A stretch of 64,000 bases of DNA from a virus, in the IMG/VR virus record IMGVR_UViG_3300027687_002091, positions 1 through 64,000 of that record. One strand, 5' to 3'. Each line of letters starts with the position of its first letter. Position 1 is the first letter of the stretch. The notes under the pieces are model-generated. The model was not told the DNA's origin and searched no databases. It was given only the letters and a program-made list of their open reading frames with translations. The position numbers were made by a program, and so were the translations under genes. Positions 62,872-64,000 of this stretch are shown in pieces.

Positions 62872-62888
62872 ATAAAAGAATATATACT
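62861..62888 (+). promoter_or_regulatory. Sigma70-type promoter before the FkbM methyltransferase
   Basis: TTGACA (62861-62866), 16-base spacer, TATACT (62883-62888), with AGGAGG and ATG 62932 following. Confidence 0.68.
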
Positions 62889-62931
62889 ATTACAAAACAA
62901 GTCATATAGATGTAACATATAGGAGGACACG

Positions 62932-63990
62932 ATGACAATTAAAATAACAGCTGAAATCTCAGCAGAACAATTTCAAGACAGTTTTAATTTTACAGAAGCA
63001 AGTGGATTATATAACAATCCTAAGTTTAGACTTGTAGTAAATAAGTTTGGCAGATGCTATTGGCTACTTGCACACGATAACCTACAAGGGCCTCGATTCA
63101 GCGGAAACAATGTATATTATCAAGGCAACAACTCAAGACTAATCCGTACAATATATCCTAATGCAAAACGTATAATAGATGTTGGTGCTAACGTAGGCAA
63201 CAATACTATTGCGTATGGCGAGTGGGCTGAAGTAGTAGAAAGTTTTGAACCTACTCCAACTACTCTTAAAATGCTACGTGCAAATATTGCTATTGCACAA
63301 CAACAAAAACTAAAAGGTGTGTATTGGAAAGGTACAGATCAAGAAGGCGATATGTATCGAGATGAAGATGCAAAATCAGGTTGGTATATATACAAAGGTA
63401 TACATCAAAGCATGGATGTTACTGCACAAATAAACATACATGAAGTTGCGGCAACTAATCGTAACGAAGGTACTATTGATATTTTAGATCACACAGATCA
63501 CGGTGGACATAATCATGTTGTATTAGACAGTGACAATATTAAACTACGTGATAGTCAAAATCTAGTACCTGTACCTGCACGTACAATAGATAGTTACAAT
63601 TTTGAAGACGTTGATTGTATCAAGATTGATGTTGAAGGCAGTGAACTATTAGTTATGCAAGGCGCAAAAGATACAATCGAACGTTGCCGTCCTAGTGTAC
63701 AAGTTGAAATAGTTCCTAAGCAGTGTAAAATGTTTGGTTATGAACCACAGGATTTATACGACTTCTTTGCAGAACTTGATTATGTATGTGTAAGTGCAGT
63801 TCGTAGACCTATGAACAAAGAACAAAGAGATTTGCATTGGGGTATGAACATTGGCATGAAACATCGTCAAATTAAGAAGTATATGGATAGACTGTTTGTA
63901 CCACGTGAGGTACATGACGCAACCGATTATAAAGCAATGGCACAAGCAAACATAGATTCAAATGCGGCCAACTTGTTTGATTTTGGTTAA
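62932..63990 (+). CDS. FkbM-family methyltransferase
   Basis: 352 residues. KRIIDVGANVGNNTIAYGEW is the SAM-binding motif, VESFEPTPTTLKMLRANIAI the motif II region, and DCIKIDVEGSELLVMQGAKD the FkbM hallmark, followed by VQVEIVPKQC. FkbM enzymes O-methylate sugars or small molecules. An AGGAGG site gives strong initiation. No further gene starts in the last ten bases. Confidence 0.85.
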   Translation: MTIKITAEISAEQFQDSFNFTEASGLYNNPKFRLVVNKFGRCYWLLAHDNLQGPRFSGNNVYYQGNNSRLIRTIYPNAKRIIDVGANVGNNTIAYGEWAEVVESFEPTPTTLKMLRANIAIAQQQKLKGVYWKGTDQEGDMYRDEDAKSGWYIYKGIHQSMDVTAQINIHEVAATNRNEGTIDILDHTDHGGHNHVVLDSDNIKLRDSQNLVPVPARTIDSYNFEDVDCIKIDVEGSELLVMQGAKDTIERCRPSVQVEIVPKQCKMFGYEPQDLYDFFAELDYVCVSAVRRPMNKEQRDLHWGMNIGMKHRQIKKYMDRLFVPREVHDATDYKAMAQANIDSNAANLFDFG

Positions 63991-64000
63991 ATTACTACTT

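Noticed and set aside
1-64000. Integration or lysogeny genes
   Set aside because: No integrase, excisionase, attachment repeat or CI-type repressor was found; the content is that of a lytic T4-like phage.

Overview
The window is one continuous, densely packed, AT-rich (roughly 35-40% G+C in the lines I counted) stretch of a T4-like marine myovirus. The T4-type calls are class Ia ribonucleotide reductase NrdA/NrdB with glutaredoxin, a gp30-type ATP DNA ligase, a gp31/GroES-like co-chaperonin, Hsp20, MazG-like and HAD enzymes, a GNAT protein, long arrays of tail-fibre genes, sigma70-type early promoters (TTGACA-17-TATAAT) and T4-late-like boxes (TATAAATA, GATAAATA, TAAATAC). A permuted two-piece tmRNA of the alphaproteobacterial type, ribosomal protein bS21, a HemO/PcyX-like bilin pair and the very low GC point to a phage of SAR11/Pelagibacterales or a related alphaproteobacterium. 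The host is inferred, not proven.

Layout. 1-2721: nrdA 3' end, nrdB, glutaredoxin, Hc1-like basic protein and cold-shock protein. 2737-8825: membrane protein, tmRNA, outer-membrane beta-barrel, SNase-like nuclease, small regulator, SleB-like hydrolase, a possible PD-(D/E)XK protein and three lipoproteins. 8854-16489: coiled-coil membrane protein, bS21, 2OG-Fe(II) oxygenase, GMP reductase, Hsp20, ClpS, heme oxygenase and a bilin reductase. 16486-23353: a divergent Fis-like regulator, a 24-bp perfect palindrome, then csgF-csgG-curlin-FecR-curlin-CHASE2/cyclase in one tightly coupled operon. 23334-24471: five small minus-strand genes. 24596-33265: peroxiredoxin, SprT-like protease, two ClpP-type proteases, many small genes, methyltransferase, Fe-S scaffolds (NifU C-terminal type, IscU, IscA) and four tRNAs. 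33343-43957: ligase, fibre proteins, QueD-like protein, glycosyltransferase-like and HAD proteins, UvsE-like endonuclease and a second A-type Fe-S carrier. 43961-60207: a 16-kb virion fibre block with a 2400-residue protein, several smaller fibres and a subtilisin-like protease. 60208-63990: accessory genes including a DNA polymerase III alpha-like fragment, co-chaperonin, MazG-like, HAD and FkbM methyltransferase.

How the parts fit. The phage appears to supply its own nucleotide salvage (RNR, GuaC), translation and protein quality control (tmRNA, bS21, tRNAs, ClpS, ClpP, Hsp20, GroES-like), iron/heme/Fe-S metabolism (HemO, PcyX-like, IscU, IscA, Nfu-type, peroxiredoxin) and a surface programme (curli-type secretion, lipoproteins, outer-membrane barrel). 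The most striking unit is the curli cassette joined to a FecR protein and a CHASE2 cyclase, with late-type promoter boxes ahead of it. A second signal runs through the whole window: I found no GCAGC or GCTGC at all, while GCGGC and GCCGC are common, as if GCWGC sites had been purged.
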